In this document: positions 15,739 through 23,318 of the stretch, piece by piece
Layout: each line of letters starts with the position of its first letter
Position numbering within the stretch: position 1 is the first letter of the stretch
Source of the DNA: an uncultured Fibrobacter sp.
GTDB lineage: Bacteria; Fibrobacterota; Fibrobacteria; Fibrobacterales; Fibrobacteraceae
Reading direction: 5' to 3'
DNA length: 32,019 nucleotides
Assembly (NCBI GenBank): GCA_946413655.1
Contig: CAMKLO010000038.1
Location: forward strand, 1 to 32,019
Program-made: the position numbers and the translations under genes
Notes under the pieces: generated by a model
What the model saw: only the letters and a program-made list of their open reading frames with translations
Databases searched by the model: none
What the model was told of the DNA's origin: nothing

Positions 15739-16490
15739 GCGCCCAAAACTCCTTCATAGCCATTCAACGCCAACAACCCGCCAAAAAAACTTTCAGGCAA
15801 ATCAAGCGCGGAATAATGTTCCGAAATTCCATAAACGGCATCTTCCACGACATCTGGCATATAAACTATATAACTATCGTTTTTCTCAGTCTGGAGCATA
15901 TCGGGAGTGCAATATTTCGGATCGGTCTCGCTGAAATACATACGGCAGGAAACCGTCCGCAACGGATAAATTGTGCAATCGCCCACCCCGTTCGAAAACG
16001 GGCAAGAACGCCACCACGAGAAATAATCATGGAGCGCTCCATCTTCGGCTTCATCCTCAGAAAGCCCTGCGTCTTTACGAGCGTCGAAAAACGATTCAAA
16101 CTTGTCCGAACGCAACTGGCAAGCTTCCATCAAAGTAAGCAAGTCATCCCGTTTCCGCAGTTCACTGTACATGGATATCAACTCAAACGGTTCCACCGAC
16201 ATCGGATAATGGTGGCAACAGTTTCCGCAAGCCGGCCTGCACTGGATAGGATGCGGCTGTTGCACAAGCACCGCCTTCAAATACAGGTCATAGGCTTCAT
16301 GATATGATTTCGTAAACTGGAGAATAAAGGGCAACTGTTCCCGTAAGTTATCTGCATCGATGGCATATTCACGACCCAAAGCAGAGGCAATCCCGTCAAG
16401 ACGGTCTCTTTCGACCCTGAGCAGGGAGGAAAGTCGCATCTCTGCGATGCGGTAAGATTTCGTCGGAAAATACTCTTTGTACGCTTCCAT
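15735..16490 (-). CDS. YkgJ-family cysteine-cluster protein
   Basis: 251 residues from ATG 16490. Cysteines are arranged as C84-x3-C88-x2-C91-C92 in CRPACGNCCHHYP, with C163, C172 and C182 further on in CPFSNGVGDCTIYPLRTVSC. This is the zinc- or iron-cluster-binding pattern of YkgJ/UPF0153 proteins, for which no firm reaction is known. A start 57 nt upstream would add a hydrophobic, basic stretch and swallow the TATATTTG element, so it was rejected. First gene of a two-gene operon with the SprT-like peptidase. Confidence 0.82.
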   Translation of the reverse strand: MEAYKEYFPTKSYRIAEMRLSSLLRVERDRLDGIASALGREYAIDADNLREQLPFILQFTKSYHEAYDLYLKAVLVQQPHPIQCRPACGNCCHHYPMSVEPFELISMYSELRKRDDLLTLMEACQLRSDKFESFFDARKDAGLSEDEAEDGALHDYFSWWRSCPFSNGVGDCTIYPLRTVSCRMYFSETDPKYCTPDMLQTEKNDSYIVYMPDVVEDAVYGISEHYSALDLPESFFGGLLALNGYEGVLGA

Positions 16491-16496
16491 CGAGCG

Positions 16497-16504
16497 CAAA
16501 TATA
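16497..16504 (-). promoter_or_regulatory. TATATTTG promoter -7-like element of the YkgJ-family gene
   Basis: Exact TAnnTTTG match 6 nt before the ATG at 16490, with no Shine-Dalgarno site, the same arrangement as at fabF. It implies a leaderless or nearly leaderless mRNA. Confidence 0.5.
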
Positions 16505-16614
16505 TTTTTTTAAGGGAAAATCGTAAAAAAAGCCGATAAAAAAACACAATTTTTTCATTTTTATAATAATGAAGTTATTTTTTTATATGGAGAAATCGTT
16601 TCAGGATTAGCAAA

Positions 16615-17988
16615 ATGAGTAAAATATCACAAAGCAAACGGATGTGGTCCCTCGTAATCGCTTTGTCTGTCGGCATGGTCGGTTGCAACCTGTTCCACCC
16701 GACAGAGAGTCATGATGCCGAAAACGACGATGCAGCCGCTCTGACGCTTGACGGTTACCACGAATACCAAAAGTCAAATTACGACTCCGCCCGCCGACTA
16801 TTCAACAGGGCCATCGCAGCTGACTCCGGATATTCCGAAGCCTGGGTCGGTCTCTCCAAGTGCGTCATGAACAGTCAAGAAAGCCTGAACGTATTCGAAC
16901 TGGTTTCCTACGCGCAAAAGGCGGATGAAAAATCGACGTCCAACGGATTCCTCGAAATGTCCAACGAAAAAGCGGCAAGCATTTCAAGAAGCATCGACTC
17001 CGTTTTGATTTACCTGAACAAGTTTATCGCTCGCGACACGACCGGAAAAACAGACAAGAAGGTGCGGTTCAGCGATATCGCAGACAGCTACGCAATTCTC
17101 CTGCTATCCAAGGCTGCACTCCGCATTCGAAACGTCCAGACAGAACTCACATCCGTACTCTCGGCTGATAGCGCGGGCATGAAGTTGAACTTAAACACCT
17201 TGAACGACCTTGGTGATAGCCTCAAACCGTTCCTCCAGGACATGGCGGCAGCATCCGAAGCAATTAAAGTTGCACCGGACGCCTCTGCGGAAATCATTAA
17301 AGCCTACCTCCCCGATTCCACGCGAAAAGATATCGGCGACGATTTTTACACTGATGCAACGATTGGACTAGCCAACACTGTCATCCAGTTGAATGACAGG
17401 GCCCAGACAATTGATGAAGAACGAACCGACGTATTTTTCGCATTCGGAAACGGCATGGATGACGACGGCGACGGATGCGTTGACGAAGAAGTCGTAGATA
17501 ATTATGACAACGACGGCGATGGAGAAATAGACGAAGACGGCAGAGACTACCGCTCGGTGGTTCTTGTAAAGAACACCTTCGTGATAAAAGAAGATAACAC
17601 GGCACAAATCAACAAGGACGGAAAAATTTACGATCTGACCAAATCACAGGTCGATTACCTCAATACGATTGAAAAGTATGAGACTATCGACATTGATATG
17701 AATGGCAAAATGGGGTCAAAAGATTCGAACGAATGGCAATACGTCATCCGCGATCCCGACGATCGCGATGAAAAGAACAACCACCTGTTGAAGTTCGCCG
17801 TTGATTTGAAATTCCCTGGCAAAAACATTGCAACCAAAATCAAGAACAAAGAACTTATCCGTCATGATACAGATATAAACAACATTAAATACTCGTTGAA
17901 AAAGCGCAAAGAAATGGTCGGCGGATGCTGGGTCAACTATTCCGATGACGATTTCAAAAAATGGTTTGAAGGGAGAAATGCAAAATGA
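16615..17988 (+). CDS. TPR lipoprotein with calcium-binding Asp loops
   Basis: 457 residues. The signal peptide ends in lipobox MVGC, Cys24. A TPR pair at about 45-80 (YHEYQKSNYDSARRLFNRAIAADSGYSEAW) is followed by a helical region. Two acidic loops, DDDGDGCVDEE (282-292) and DNDGDGEIDEDG (298-309), have the thrombospondin-type-3/EF-like DxDxDGxxD spacing and probably bind calcium. The C-terminal part is mixed and unknown. AGGA precedes the ATG. The stop overlaps the start of the next gene (ATGA), so the lipoprotein and the outer-membrane barrel are made together, probably as parts of one surface or periplasmic complex. Confidence 0.8.
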   Translation: MSKISQSKRMWSLVIALSVGMVGCNLFHPTESHDAENDDAAALTLDGYHEYQKSNYDSARRLFNRAIAADSGYSEAWVGLSKCVMNSQESLNVFELVSYAQKADEKSTSNGFLEMSNEKAASISRSIDSVLIYLNKFIARDTTGKTDKKVRFSDIADSYAILLLSKAALRIRNVQTELTSVLSADSAGMKLNLNTLNDLGDSLKPFLQDMAAASEAIKVAPDASAEIIKAYLPDSTRKDIGDDFYTDATIGLANTVIQLNDRAQTIDEERTDVFFAFGNGMDDDGDGCVDEEVVDNYDNDGDGEIDEDGRDYRSVVLVKNTFVIKEDNTAQINKDGKIYDLTKSQVDYLNTIEKYETIDIDMNGKMGSKDSNEWQYVIRDPDDRDEKNNHLLKFAVDLKFPGKNIATKIKNKELIRHDTDINNIKYSLKKRKEMVGGCWVNYSDDDFKKWFEGRNAK

Positions 17989-19238
17989 ATAAAATAACTC
18001 TACTTGCAATTCTCATTTTATGTGTAAGCTTTGTATCGGCAAAATCTCCCCGACACATTTCGCTGCGTGCAGAATCCATGGGCGGAGCCCACGTAGCAGT
18101 AGTCGATGACAAGGACGCCATCTACTTCAACTATGCAGGCTTAAGCCAAATCAACAGGCTCGGTAACTACGACAAGCGTCCGGAACAGGGCTACTATCCA
18201 CGCAACTGGATTGGTGACATGCGCCTCACATTTGGCGGAGCCGGTGAATTCAGCAGATTCCTTTCGGTATATGGCGATGTGACCGACGTTCAGGACTTGT
18301 TCAGACGCGCACAAAATGAAGCCGATTCAATGGGTTCCAGCAGAACAAGCGCCATTCTAGATTCACTTGTCAATAATCCCAGATACCTCAAGATTATCAA
18401 TTCTCACGACCACAAAACGTTGGAGATGAGATTGAAAATCGATGCGGAGTTGGCGTTCCACAATTTTGGTGCGGCTTTCTGGATGAACGGAAGCGTTGCT
18501 CCTTATGTTGAAGGCGGCTTAATCCTCCCCTACCTCGTTGTCGATACGTTCTACATCGATGCTGTAGCCCAAGCGGGTGGCGCTTATGAAATCATCCCAA
18601 ACAAACTCTCTGTAGGCCTTGGCGGAAAAATCGCAAAGCGCCACAAGACCGAAATGGTAACACTCGGTTTGGCAAACTACAAGAGTGTTGTCGATACGCT
18701 GGAAAACAAGCTCGACAACGCCACTGACGATTTCTTCGATTCAAAGACGTTCTCGTTCGGTTTGGACATGGGCGTCCTTTATCAGTACAACCGCGAAGTC
18801 CGCTTTGGCGCTTCGCTTCGCGACATTTACTTCAAGTCTCTGGCCGGAGAAACGCTGATTCCGAACTTCACGATAGGCGCGAACTATAGCCCGAAATTCA
18901 TGAACAGCAATACCGGATTCGGTCGTAAATTCAATGTCGCTGTAGATTTCGCCGACATGTTCAACGCCGACAGAAATTACAAGTTCTTCAGCCACCTCAA
19001 CTTCGGTTTCGAACTGGAACAGACTCTTGCAGCAATTCCAGGGCTCAACAACGAAGTCCGTTTCATTGCATTGCGCCTTGCCGCCGGTTTCAGAGGCGGG
19101 TATCCGTCTGCGGGTATCGGCGTCGAAGTGCTCCGTTTCTTCTCGTTTGAAGCGGCCACTTGGGGCGAAGAACGCGGTTACTACACCGGCCAAGAAGAAA
19201 ACAGAATCTACATGGTGCAAGCGAGCATAGGATTCTAG
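17985..19238 (+). CDS. PorV/UPF0164-like outer-membrane beta-barrel protein
   Basis: 417 residues. The signal peptide ends near SFVSA. The mature N-terminus reads ISLRAESMGGAHVAVVDDKDAIYFNYAGLSQI, the hallmark of the FadL-fold PorV/PorQ/UPF0164 group (MGGAxxA...N.AGL). The rest alternates amphipathic strands, and the protein ends in a terminal Phe (VQASIGF), as expected of BAM substrates. In Bacteroidota, PorV-type proteins carry type IX secretion cargo; whether that holds here is unknown. It overlaps the upstream lipoprotein gene by 4 nt. Confidence 0.78.
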   Translation: MNKITLLAILILCVSFVSAKSPRHISLRAESMGGAHVAVVDDKDAIYFNYAGLSQINRLGNYDKRPEQGYYPRNWIGDMRLTFGGAGEFSRFLSVYGDVTDVQDLFRRAQNEADSMGSSRTSAILDSLVNNPRYLKIINSHDHKTLEMRLKIDAELAFHNFGAAFWMNGSVAPYVEGGLILPYLVVDTFYIDAVAQAGGAYEIIPNKLSVGLGGKIAKRHKTEMVTLGLANYKSVVDTLENKLDNATDDFFDSKTFSFGLDMGVLYQYNREVRFGASLRDIYFKSLAGETLIPNFTIGANYSPKFMNSNTGFGRKFNVAVDFADMFNADRNYKFFSHLNFGFELEQTLAAIPGLNNEVRFIALRLAAGFRGGYPSAGIGVEVLRFFSFEAATWGEERGYYTGQEENRIYMVQASIGF

Positions 19239-19242
19239 TGGT

Positions 19243-19257
19243 TGCGGCAAAGCCGCA
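19243..19257. other. Hairpin TGCGGC-AAA-GCCGCA after the outer-membrane gene
   Basis: Perfect 6-bp GC-rich stem with a 3-nt loop, 4 nt after the stop codon and followed by two 7-nt AGTAGG(C/A) units. There is no T-tract. Confidence 0.35.
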
Positions 19258-19370
19258 GTAGGCAGTAGGACAAATACGTAAGCCGAGCGTCGCGGCCAAG
19301 CTTGCTTGGACATGACCGAGGCTAGCATTTGGCACATGAACGAAGTGAAAGTGCAAGTAGGAAGGAAGTC

Positions 19371-19409
19371 CGTCATCCTGAGGGGTTTCCCCGAAGGATC
19401 CAGTAAATT
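19371..19409. repeat. Dispersed palindromic element, half copy
   Basis: CGTCATCCTGAG, an internal GGGG-TTT-CCCC hairpin, then GAAGGATCCAGTAAATTTT. This matches the left half of the copy at 28277; the right half is missing and a strong terminator begins 6 nt later. Confidence 0.7.
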
Positions 19410-19415
19410 TTGAAA

Positions 19416-19437
19416 AGTCCCGACAAACGTCGGGACT
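19416..19437. terminator. Bidirectional intrinsic terminator
   Basis: A perfect 9-bp stem, AGTCCCGAC (19416-19424) with GTCGGGACT (19429-19437), closes a 4-nt loop. It is followed by CTTTGCTTTTT on the plus strand and preceded by A-rich sequence. It lies between the convergent outer-membrane and GH5 genes and can end both. Confidence 0.85.
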
Positions 19438-19451
19438 CTTTGCTTTTTGTA

Positions 19452-19483
19452 CCTAAAACCTAAGACCTGTAACCTAAAGCCTA
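19452..19483. repeat. Heptad-phased repeat (CCTAANN) running into the GH5 stop codon
   Basis: CCTAAAA, CCTAAGA, CCTGTAA, CCTAAAG and CCTA are spaced by exactly 7 nt. The last three bases are the TAG stop of the GH5 gene read on the minus strand. Confidence 0.6.
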
Positions 19484-20911
19484 TTTCTTCACTTTCATAA
19501 CTCTCGCCTGCGGGTCGCGTTTGCCGAGCAAATCGTAAGTGCGGGAACCGCGCAAGCTGCGGGACTGCACCGAGCGATTGCGTTTGAAAACGGAAATCGT
19601 CCCATCGTCGGTCTTGAAGTTTTCCACATGCGTAATGCCGTTGTTCACATAATCGTCAAGGCCGTAAGCATGACGCATGATGTTCAGCACGTCCTTGTCG
19701 AACACGGAACCGTCCGGTTCTGTCTGGCGACGGATAATAGTCATGTTGTTTTCGCCTTCGTGACCCGTATCCCAAGCGATAGGCACCACCTTGTTTTGTT
19801 TTGCTAGTTTCATCACGGCATCGTAATAAGCGAGGCGGCCCTTGCGGTGTTTCGCATAATTGTCGCCGGTCAACACCCCCACGCGGTCATTCGCACCGAA
19901 CTCGCCGATAATCACAGGCACACCCATATCGACAAAATTCGTTTTCATTTTGCCAAATTGATCATCCATGCGATCGCCCGTACAAGGGTCGCCCATGGCA
20001 CCCGCCCAAGCGTTGTAGCCGCAATTATGCACGATATCATCGCCTGTCGCCAAATCTTCAGTTCCCCAGTAATACTGCGGATAGACTTGTGCACCCCAAT
20101 CAACCACATCGTTCAATAGCGTGTAAGTATAAGGGTCGTAATAATGCACTTCGACCATCAAGCGGTTGGCAATCACATCTTTCGGGAGCTTGCTCACCGG
20201 CATCACTTCGCAACTGCGATCTACACTCGTCGATGGACCTTGAATCACCAGCGTACGGCTTGCGTTATTGCCGCCCGTCGCACGAACCGCATCCACAAAC
20301 GTCTGGTGGTACGTCATCAAGATTTCGGTTTCGTGCTTGTAATTATCATCCGTTGTCGCGGGCTCGTTGGCACTTGCAAAAAGCAAGTTTTCGTTGTAGT
20401 TCTTGAAGCGATTTGCAATCTGCGTCCAGAAATCCTTCTGGCGGGCGTTCACCTTGTCCTTTTCCGAATCGTTCAAATTCCCTTCGAGCCAGCCATTGTC
20501 CCAATGGATGTTCAGAATCGTTACAAGCCCTGCACGCATGCAGTAATCCACGACCGTCTGCACCGAATCCATCCAGCTTGAAGCAATCTCGTTCGGGCCT
20601 CCGCCCGGAACAATATCCGCCCTGCTGGAATCACGCGACAATGCGTTTGAATGGCTGTACCACGCGCACGGAATGCGGATCGTGCTAAAGCCAGCCGCCT
20701 TGACGGAGTCGATATACGCTTCCGTCGGGAACTTATTGCCCCACCACGTCGGATTGCTCGGGACTTCCATCGTGTTCCCGATGTTAATGCCAAAGCCCAT
20801 CTTGGCAAACATCTCGCTTGCCGTCGGCAACTCTGCCGCGAAGGAATTTGAGCCCAATGTCAAAGAAAGCGCACCGCAAAGCGCGGCGACGCGAATGTGC
20901 TGTTTAAACAT
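19481..20911 (-). CDS. Secreted GH5 endoglucanase
   Basis: 476 residues. A signal peptide (about 1-25, ending NSFA) exports it. The TIM-barrel GH5 domain (about 30-420) has GINIGNTME, FSTIRIPCAW, IHWDNGW, the acid/base Glu183 in SANEP, HYYDPYTYT and the nucleophile Glu337 in VIIGEFGA. It would cut internal beta-1,4-glucan bonds of cellulose or related beta-glucans; mannan or xyloglucan activity cannot be ruled out. After a short link the end is basic, with TYDLLGKRDPQARVMKVKK, resembling the basic C-terminal module of secreted Fibrobacter enzymes and, more loosely, type IX sorting tails. AAAGGA precedes the ATG. No carbohydrate-binding module is seen. Confidence 0.92.
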   Translation of the reverse strand: MFKQHIRVAALCGALSLTLGSNSFAAELPTASEMFAKMGFGINIGNTMEVPSNPTWWGNKFPTEAYIDSVKAAGFSTIRIPCAWYSHSNALSRDSSRADIVPGGGPNEIASSWMDSVQTVVDYCMRAGLVTILNIHWDNGWLEGNLNDSEKDKVNARQKDFWTQIANRFKNYNENLLFASANEPATTDDNYKHETEILMTYHQTFVDAVRATGGNNASRTLVIQGPSTSVDRSCEVMPVSKLPKDVIANRLMVEVHYYDPYTYTLLNDVVDWGAQVYPQYYWGTEDLATGDDIVHNCGYNAWAGAMGDPCTGDRMDDQFGKMKTNFVDMGVPVIIGEFGANDRVGVLTGDNYAKHRKGRLAYYDAVMKLAKQNKVVPIAWDTGHEGENNMTIIRRQTEPDGSVFDKDVLNIMRHAYGLDDYVNNGITHVENFKTDDGTISVFKRNRSVQSRSLRGSRTYDLLGKRDPQARVMKVKK

Positions 20912-21022
20912 ATCAATCCTTTGGTTCTAAGCCATTCGCGTTTATTCCCCAAACAACGAAAGCCCATAACACCAAAGTTAAATATATATCAATAGACGGC
21001 AATCGCAAAAATTACGCCAATA

Positions 21023-21048
21023 AAAACATTGACGTTTTGTCAAATGAA
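21023..21048 (-). terminator. Intrinsic terminator of the DUF4419 operon
   Basis: On the minus strand CATTTGAC pairs with GTCAATG (one bulged T) around an AAAAC loop and is followed by TTTTTATT. It lies just past the stop at 21055. The remaining sequence up to the GH5 start is AT-rich and presumably carries the GH5 promoter. Confidence 0.6.
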
Positions 21049-21054
21049 AAGTTT

Positions 21055-22041
21055 CTATTCTGTTTTTTGGGGTTTTCGATACCGCAATGTTGAAATTATC
21101 TTCTTGCACATTGATGTATCAACTTTAGTGGAATCGTATTCAAAATGCAAGCGATCCATATCATACCATATTATTGAATCACCAGTATTTTGATATTTAT
21201 GTTCATATCGTTTTGTTTCAGGATTTTTATAAGAAAAACTCTTTCGTTTGGGCGCTTTAATATAACGGGATGAAAAATAAATGTCAAACACATTAGAAAT
21301 CTTTTTGATTTTCAGAGTATCATTATCAAAATAACTTCTGTAAACAGGCTCTAGCAAAATAAACGAATCAAGAATATCTTGGTTAGCTGCTCGACCCAAA
21401 TGATTAACTTCAGAATTCCCAACCCCAAGAGTCAAATGCATAAAAGGTTTTAGCAATGAATCTAAAAAAGTATAACAAACTATTTCACCCATAATAATAC
21501 CGCTCTTACGAACAGAATACGATTTTGGAATCAATACTTCAAACATGTCGCCATCAGAATTCATGGAATCCGCATACACCTGCATTTCTAGAGGTTCAAA
21601 AGGATTCTTTAATTCTTTAACTTCTTTATCTTTTATTTCAAAAGCATATTCGCTTTTTTCTACAACATATATCAAGTCAAACAATTTATTTACATTAAAC
21701 GAATAGCCATTTTTTAAGGCACCACGTTTCAAAGAAATTTTTCCGTTTCCATCATATTTTACATTCCAAACTTTATCATACTTATATTTCAAAAACAACG
21801 AATCCGATAGACAATAGGCACGAGCTCCATCATATAAGATTTCATTTTCAAAATCATTCTTTCCACATTTTATGGAATACTCTTCTAAAGAATCACGCAA
21901 CGATTCATAGGACGCAGACAATCCTTCAATTTTGCAATTATCAAAATTAAGGCAAAATGAAATATTCTCCAACTTGAAGAAGAACAAAAAACATGCTATA
22001 AAAATCACAAACAAAGAAAATACAATTATTCGTTTTATCAT
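21055..22041 (-). CDS. Membrane-anchored protein of unknown function
   Basis: 328 residues from ATG 22041, one nucleotide after the stop of the upstream gene. A TTG 15 nt upstream is an unlikely start. Residues 3-27 form one hydrophobic anchor or uncleaved signal (RIIVFSLFVIFIACFLFFF); the rest is a polar, periplasm-like domain rich in Tyr, Lys and Asp with no motif I recognise. It is the last gene of the operon with the DUF4419 paralogues and is not visibly related to them, so it may work with them at the cell envelope. Base composition is AT-rich like its operon. Confidence 0.7.
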   Translation of the reverse strand: MIKRIIVFSLFVIFIACFLFFFKLENISFCLNFDNCKIEGLSASYESLRDSLEEYSIKCGKNDFENEILYDGARAYCLSDSLFLKYKYDKVWNVKYDGNGKISLKRGALKNGYSFNVNKLFDLIYVVEKSEYAFEIKDKEVKELKNPFEPLEMQVYADSMNSDGDMFEVLIPKSYSVRKSGIIMGEIVCYTFLDSLLKPFMHLTLGVGNSEVNHLGRAANQDILDSFILLEPVYRSYFDNDTLKIKKISNVFDIYFSSRYIKAPKRKSFSYKNPETKRYEHKYQNTGDSIIWYDMDRLHFEYDSTKVDTSMCKKIISTLRYRKPQKTE

Positions 22042-22042
22042 A

Positions 22043-23311
22043 CTATTCTTCCACAAAGCAGGCCGGAATTTTAAGAGTCACGACTTGATTTAAAGAAAGG
22101 TCTTCTTTGACGTACATGGCATGATATCTATCAAACAGTACCACTGATTTTGCAGGTTTAACAGGCTTTTTAGGGAACAGCGGATCTCTTTTAGCCACAC
22201 CTTTTACACATCGCAAATAATTAATTCCACCCGTAGCCAAGTCCTTCGTAAATCGGATTTCATCACAATATTCTTTGATAATGCCAGAATAACCGGCAAT
22301 CTCAACAGAATCGTTTTCACTTCCCTCTCCCTTACATTCCATTCGGAAATTTTCTCTAGAAAACGAAAGATGGACCTTTTCTGACTTGACAATTTCTTGT
22401 GCAGCGACCTTGCTAAAAAGGCGGCGTGAACGCAATTCTGGAGGGAGAAAATCGGTAAATATAAAACAAGGAGGATTAAGCATCAGCTGAGTCTGCACCT
22501 CAGGCGGCATCCATGCGTAATACAGAATAGATTTCACTTCTTCCAAGAAATCGGCGTATTCCGGATGATCCGTATTCATATCAACATTTACAACTCGGCC
22601 GCTATCGCCAAAAGTAAGCGTTGCATCGACAGAAAGATTAAAGCCCTCTTTATAATATCTTTTGAGCGCTCGTTCAAGCCGCCAGCCACAAGGTCTCTTT
22701 ACACTTTGAATAAGACCCGTTTCAAATTCACGTGGCGGCATCGTATCACCAAGAATTTTCCCTTCTTTTAATTCAAATGTATCAACGTATATATCCACTT
22801 TCAGCGCTGGTAGATTCGGACGTGTTTTGAATTCCGCAGTTTTACCCTCTGTAGAAATTTTCCGTTCCTTGAAATAAGCCTGAATCAAATCCAGCTTTTT
22901 CCAACGTCCTGCGCCCTGCAACGAGAACATATCTCCATCAAAAACGGTGTCGCTAGGATATAAATCGTCATAGTAAAAAAAATAATCTACAAGTTTTCCT
23001 TGTCGAAACAAACTTATCGATAATTGAGCATCTTCTTCCCATGCATTTCTAAGTTCTCTATCGTATTCTGGATATTCTTCATCAAGAGCAGCCGCTTTGG
23101 CAAACCGTTTGATTTCTTTCAATTTATTCGTCGAATAAGCCAAACCCTGCGCATTGAAAATGACCAAGGAATCCGCTAGTGCTAAAGATTCTTGCAATCG
23201 GAGCGGTTTTCCGGGAATGAAATTAACGTTTTCATCGGAGCGTTCCTCATCACAAGAAAGGAGAAGGATTGCGGAAAGCAGCAACAAAAAGAATCTACAA
23301 TAGTTCTTCAT
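22043..23311 (-). CDS. Lipoprotein with the DUF4419-paralogue tail but no DUF4419 domain
   Basis: 422 residues from ATG 23311, 7 nt after the upstream stop. Signal peptide with lipobox LLSC (Cys20), then at about residue 28 it joins directly to NFIPGKPLRLQESLALADS, which aligns with residues ~411-430 of the 804-residue neighbour. The whole DUF4419 domain (about 385 residues) is missing, without a frameshift. The tail contains LSISLFRQGKLVDYFFYY, an AgmX/PglI-like segment (GLIQSVKRPCGWRLERALKRYY to LYYAWMPPEV), a Cys pair region, and the conserved end TLKIPACFVEE. It also has an insert (NPPCFIFTDFLPPELRSRR) absent from the others. It has its own signal peptide and close spacing, so it is a working gene rather than debris. 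Confidence 0.8.
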   Translation of the reverse strand: MKNYCRFFLLLLSAILLLSCDEERSDENVNFIPGKPLRLQESLALADSLVIFNAQGLAYSTNKLKEIKRFAKAAALDEEYPEYDRELRNAWEEDAQLSISLFRQGKLVDYFFYYDDLYPSDTVFDGDMFSLQGAGRWKKLDLIQAYFKERKISTEGKTAEFKTRPNLPALKVDIYVDTFELKEGKILGDTMPPREFETGLIQSVKRPCGWRLERALKRYYKEGFNLSVDATLTFGDSGRVVNVDMNTDHPEYADFLEEVKSILYYAWMPPEVQTQLMLNPPCFIFTDFLPPELRSRRLFSKVAAQEIVKSEKVHLSFSRENFRMECKGEGSENDSVEIAGYSGIIKEYCDEIRFTKDLATGGINYLRCVKGVAKRDPLFPKKPVKPAKSVVLFDRYHAMYVKEDLSLNQVVTLKIPACFVEE

Positions 23312-23318
23312 GCCCATT

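Noticed and set aside
22043..23311. Truncated pseudogene of the DUF4419 family
   Set aside because: It has its own signal peptide and lipobox, an uninterrupted frame, tight operon spacing and a clean domain boundary, so a domain-loss paralogue is more likely.
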